DNA of 64,000 bases, from the NCBI GenBank assembly GCA_944322715.1, contig CALUPT010000003.1:1-64000 (forward strand). The letters run 5' to 3'. Below the pieces are notes generated by a model that saw only the letters and a list, made by a program, of their open reading frames with translations, was not told the origin of the DNA and searched no databases. This DNA is from an uncultured Bacteroidales bacterium. Lineage in GTDB: Bacteria > Bacteroidota > Bacteroidia > Bacteroidales > UBA932. Of this stretch, positions 61,462 to 64,000 are shown one piece after another. A program made the position numbers and the translations under genes. Position 1 is the stretch's first letter; each line of letters starts with the position of its first letter.

Positions 61462-64000
61462 ATGTCAAAACAGACCAAGACGCAGCGAATTTCCTTCGCA
61501 TCATCTAAAATACTTCTGGAGTATCCGGATCTTCTTGAAGTCCAGCTCAAATCATTCAGGGACTTCTTCCAGTTGGATACTACGCCTGAAAACAGGCGGA
61601 ATGAGGGACTGTATCAGGTCTTCCAGGAGATATTCCCGATTGAAGATACAAGAAACAACTATAAGCTCGAGTTCATCGACTATTTCATCGATCCTCCGCA
61701 GTACACGATCGACGAATGCCTTGAAAGAGGTCTGACATACAACGTTCCGCTCAAGGCGAAACTCCGTCTTTCCTGCAGCGATCCCGAGCATGAGGATTTC
61801 GACACGGAGGTACAGGATGTATATCTCGGCAATATTCCGTACATGACCCCGGGAGGGACTTTTGTCATCAACGGATCGGAGCGTATCATAGTATCCCAGC
61901 TCCACAGGTCACCGGGCGTATTCTTCGGACAGAGTGTCCACGCCAACGGAACCAAGCTCTATTCTGCAAGGATAATCCCGTTCAAGGGGTCCTGGATAGA
62001 GTTCGCCACTGACATCAACAATGTGATGTATGCCTACATCGACCGTAAGAAGAAACTGCCTGTAACCACGCTGCTCAGGGCAATAGGCTTCAACGGCGAC
62101 AAGGACATAATAGATATCTTCGGACTGGCAGATGAGATAGAGGCCACCGAAGAAAACCTGAAGAAGAATGAAGGCAGGAAACTTGCCGCAAAGGTGCTCA
62201 AGACATGGATAGAGGACTTCGTGGATGAAGACACGGGAGAGGTCATCCCTGTCGAGAGGACGATGCCTATCGTAGAGCGCGGCGAGATTCTCAACGAAGA
62301 TACGATACAGAGGCTTTCAGAGACGGATGTAAAGACAATCCTTCTCCAGAAGGAAGAGGCAAACGTAAACGAGTACGCCATCATCTACAACACTCTCCAG
62401 AAAGACCCTACAAATACCGAGACGGAAGCCATCAACTACATCTACAAACAGCTCCGCAACTCCGAACCGCCTGATGAGGCCACGGCGAGGGATGTGATAG
62501 ACAAGCTGTTCTTCTCCGAAAAGAGGTACGACCTCGGGGATGTGGGAAGATACCGTCTCAACAAGAAACTGAATCTGACGATATCCGATGATGTGAGGGT
62601 CCTTACCAACACGGATATCATCGAGATCATAAAATACCTCATCCAGCTGATCAACTCCAAGGCGACGGTGGATGACATAGACCATTTGAGCAACAGGCGC
62701 ATAAGGACTGTCGGAGAGCAGCTTGCAAACCAGTTCAGCGTCGGTCTCTCAAGAATGGCAAGGACCATCCGCGAAAGGATGAACGTCCGGGACAGCGAGC
62801 AGTTCTCCCCTATCGACCTGATCAATGCCAAGACGCTGTCTTCGGTGATCAACTCGTTCTTCGGGACAAGCCAGCTGTCACAGTTCATGGACCAGACCAA
62901 CCCGCTGTCGGAGATGACCCACAAGAGGCGTCTTTCCGCCCTGGGTCCGGGAGGTCTTTCGAGGGACAGGGCCGGATTCGAAGTCAGGGACGTGCACTAT
63001 ACGCATTACGGACGTCTCTGCCCTATCGAGACTCCGGAAGGTCCGAACATCGGACTGATTTCATCTCTCTGCGTGTATGCGAGAATCAACGAACTCGGAT
63101 TCATCGAGACGCCTTACCGCAAGGTGGAGAACGGGAAAGTCGATCTGAGCGACACCGGCTGGAAATACATGAGCGCAGAGGAAGAGGAAGACCAGATGGT
63201 ATCCCTCGCCAACGTGAAGATGGATGATGAGGGCAATATCCTCGATGAGAGGATCCAGTGCCGCTACGGGGCGGATTTCCCTGTAGTGACCAAGGAGGAG
63301 GTGAACTACATGGATGTGGCTCCTAACCAGATCGCATCCGTGGCTGCATCTCTCATTCCTTTCCTCGAGCATGATGATGCGCACCGTGCATTGATGGGCG
63401 CCAACATGATGAGACAGGCGGTGCCTCTCCTCAATCCGGAATCCCCTATCGTGGGTACGGGACTGGAGGAAAGGGTCTGCATGGACTCAAGGACCCAGAT
63501 CATCGCGGAAAGGAGCGGCGAGGTCATGTATGTCGATGCAAACGAAATCCATGTCAAATATGACAGGTCAGAGGATGAAAAATTCGTCAGCTTCTCTCCT
63601 GATGTGACTGTCTACAAGCTCCCTATATTCAGAAGGACCAACCAGAGCACTACCATTCTCCTGAAACCGGTAGTACGCAAGGGGGACAAGGTAAAGGCCG
63701 GCCAGATAATGACGGAAGGCTATGCCACACAGAACGGTGAACTTGCTCTCGGCCGCAACCTGAAGGTGGCGTTCATGCCATGGAAAGGATACAACTACGA
63801 GGATGCCATCGTGTTGTCCGAGAAGATGATCCGCTGGGATATCCTCACTTCGGTACATGTCGATGAATACATCACCGAGGTCCGTGACACCAAGAGGGGT
63901 ATGGAGGAACTCACTTCCGACATTCCGAATGTAAGCGAAGACGCTACAAGAAACCTTGATGAGAACGGAATCATCCGCATCGGCGCGCATATCGAACCGG
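61462..64000 (+). CDS. rpoB: RNA polymerase beta subunit (partial, cut by window end)
   Basis: An open frame runs from ATG 61462 ([16 protein letters not shown]) to the window end, about 846 codons of the expected ~1270. Clear RpoB motifs: [22 protein letters not shown], and the rifampicin region [31 protein letters not shown]. In that region the Asp, His and Ser at the three main resistance positions are the sensitive type. It also has [18 protein letters not shown]. Core catalytic subunit of RNA polymerase. Confidence 0.97.
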   Translation, partial: MSKQTKTQRISFASSKILLEYPDLLEVQLKSFRDFFQLDTTPENRRNEGLYQVFQEIFPIEDTRNNYKLEFIDYFIDPPQYTIDECLERGLTYNVPLKAKLRLSCSDPEHEDFDTEVQDVYLGNIPYMTPGGTFVINGSERIIVSQLHRSPGVFFGQSVHANGTKLYSARIIPFKGSWIEFATDINNVMYAYIDRKKKLPVTTLLRAIGFNGDKDIIDIFGLADEIEATEENLKKNEGRKLAAKVLKTWIEDFVDEDTGEVIPVERTMPIVERGEILNEDTIQRLSETDVKTILLQKEEANVNEYAIIYNTLQKDPTNTETEAINYIYKQLRNSEPPDEATARDVIDKLFFSEKRYDLGDVGRYRLNKKLNLTISDDVRVLTNTDIIEIIKYLIQLINSKATVDDIDHLSNRRIRTVGEQLANQFSVGLSRMARTIRERMNVRDSEQFSPIDLINAKTLSSVINSFFGTSQLSQFMDQTNPLSEMTHKRRLSALGPGGLSRDRAGFEVRDVHYTHYGRLCPIETPEGPNIGLISSLCVYARINELGFIETPYRKVENGKVDLSDTGWKYMSAEEEEDQMVSLANVKMDDEGNILDERIQCRYGADFPVVTKEEVNYMDVAPNQIASVAASLIPFLEHDDAHRALMGANMMRQAVPLLNPESPIVGTGLEERVCMDSRTQIIAERSGEVMYVDANEIHVKYDRSEDEKFVSFSPDVTVYKLPIFRRTNQSTTILLKPVVRKGDKVKAGQIMTEGYATQNGELALGRNLKVAFMPWKGYNYEDAIVLSEKMIRWDILTSVHVDEYITEVRDTKRGMEELTSDIPNVSEDATRNLDENGIIRIGAHIEP

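Noticed and set aside
1..64000. CRISPR array or restriction/defence island
   Set aside because: I saw no regularly spaced short repeats, cas genes or recognisable defence genes; the tandem repeat at 29626 has only two adjacent units without spacers.

Overview
The window is a chromosomal segment of a member of the Bacteroidales. The evidence is the recurrent promoter pattern TTTG-N19-21-TAnnTTTG, the absence of strong Shine-Dalgarno sequences, a SusC/SusD pair, an UpxY-type antiterminator at the head of a capsule operon, and the order tRNA-Thr-Tyr-Gly-Thr, tuf, tRNA-Trp, secE, nusG, rplK, rplA, rplJ, rplL, rpoB. The genus cannot be fixed from this sequence alone.

Layout. 1-340: truncated insertion-sequence transposase. 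About 500-880: a + strand transcription unit with a strongly folded leader and a 47-codon ORF, function unknown. 953-26203 (- strand): one long capsule or surface-polysaccharide operon. It starts with an UpxY-like antiterminator that appears fused to an UpxZ-like domain, a small unknown protein, and the Wza-like and Wzc-like export proteins. Then come a PglF/FlaA1-type dehydratase and the CapE-CapF-CapG set for UDP-L-FucNAc. A very A+T-rich strain-specific block follows, with a nucleotide-sugar dehydrogenase, acyltransferase, Wzx, Wzy and glycosyltransferases. The operon ends with a PglC-like initiating transferase and a PglD-like acetyltransferase.

26311-27790: an apparent promoter inversion switch. 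Inverted 22-bp repeats enclose a good promoter that now points into the capsule operon, beside a tyrosine recombinase gene. 27878-29611 is recJ. 29878-44309 (+ strand) is a surface-protein locus: two related lipoproteins, SusC, SusD, a large lipoprotein, a subtilisin-like protease lipoprotein and a small lipocalin-like lipoprotein. It looks aimed at protein or peptide use rather than glycan use.

44431-56262 holds housekeeping and transport genes: lysS, a DUF4143-type ATPase, a SpoU methyltransferase, a TM2 protein, aroE, ssb, purA, two MFS transporters and dxs. From 56268 to the end lie the tRNA cluster and the translation/transcription operon, running off the window inside rpoB.

Two surface-related genes, the capsule acyltransferase and the first lipoprotein of the SusCD locus, are each broken by exactly one base inside a long G tract (7 G and 8 G). 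Adding one G restores a canonical N terminus in both. This suggests slipped-strand phase variation next to the promoter-inversion switch, although homopolymer under-calling in the assembly must be excluded.
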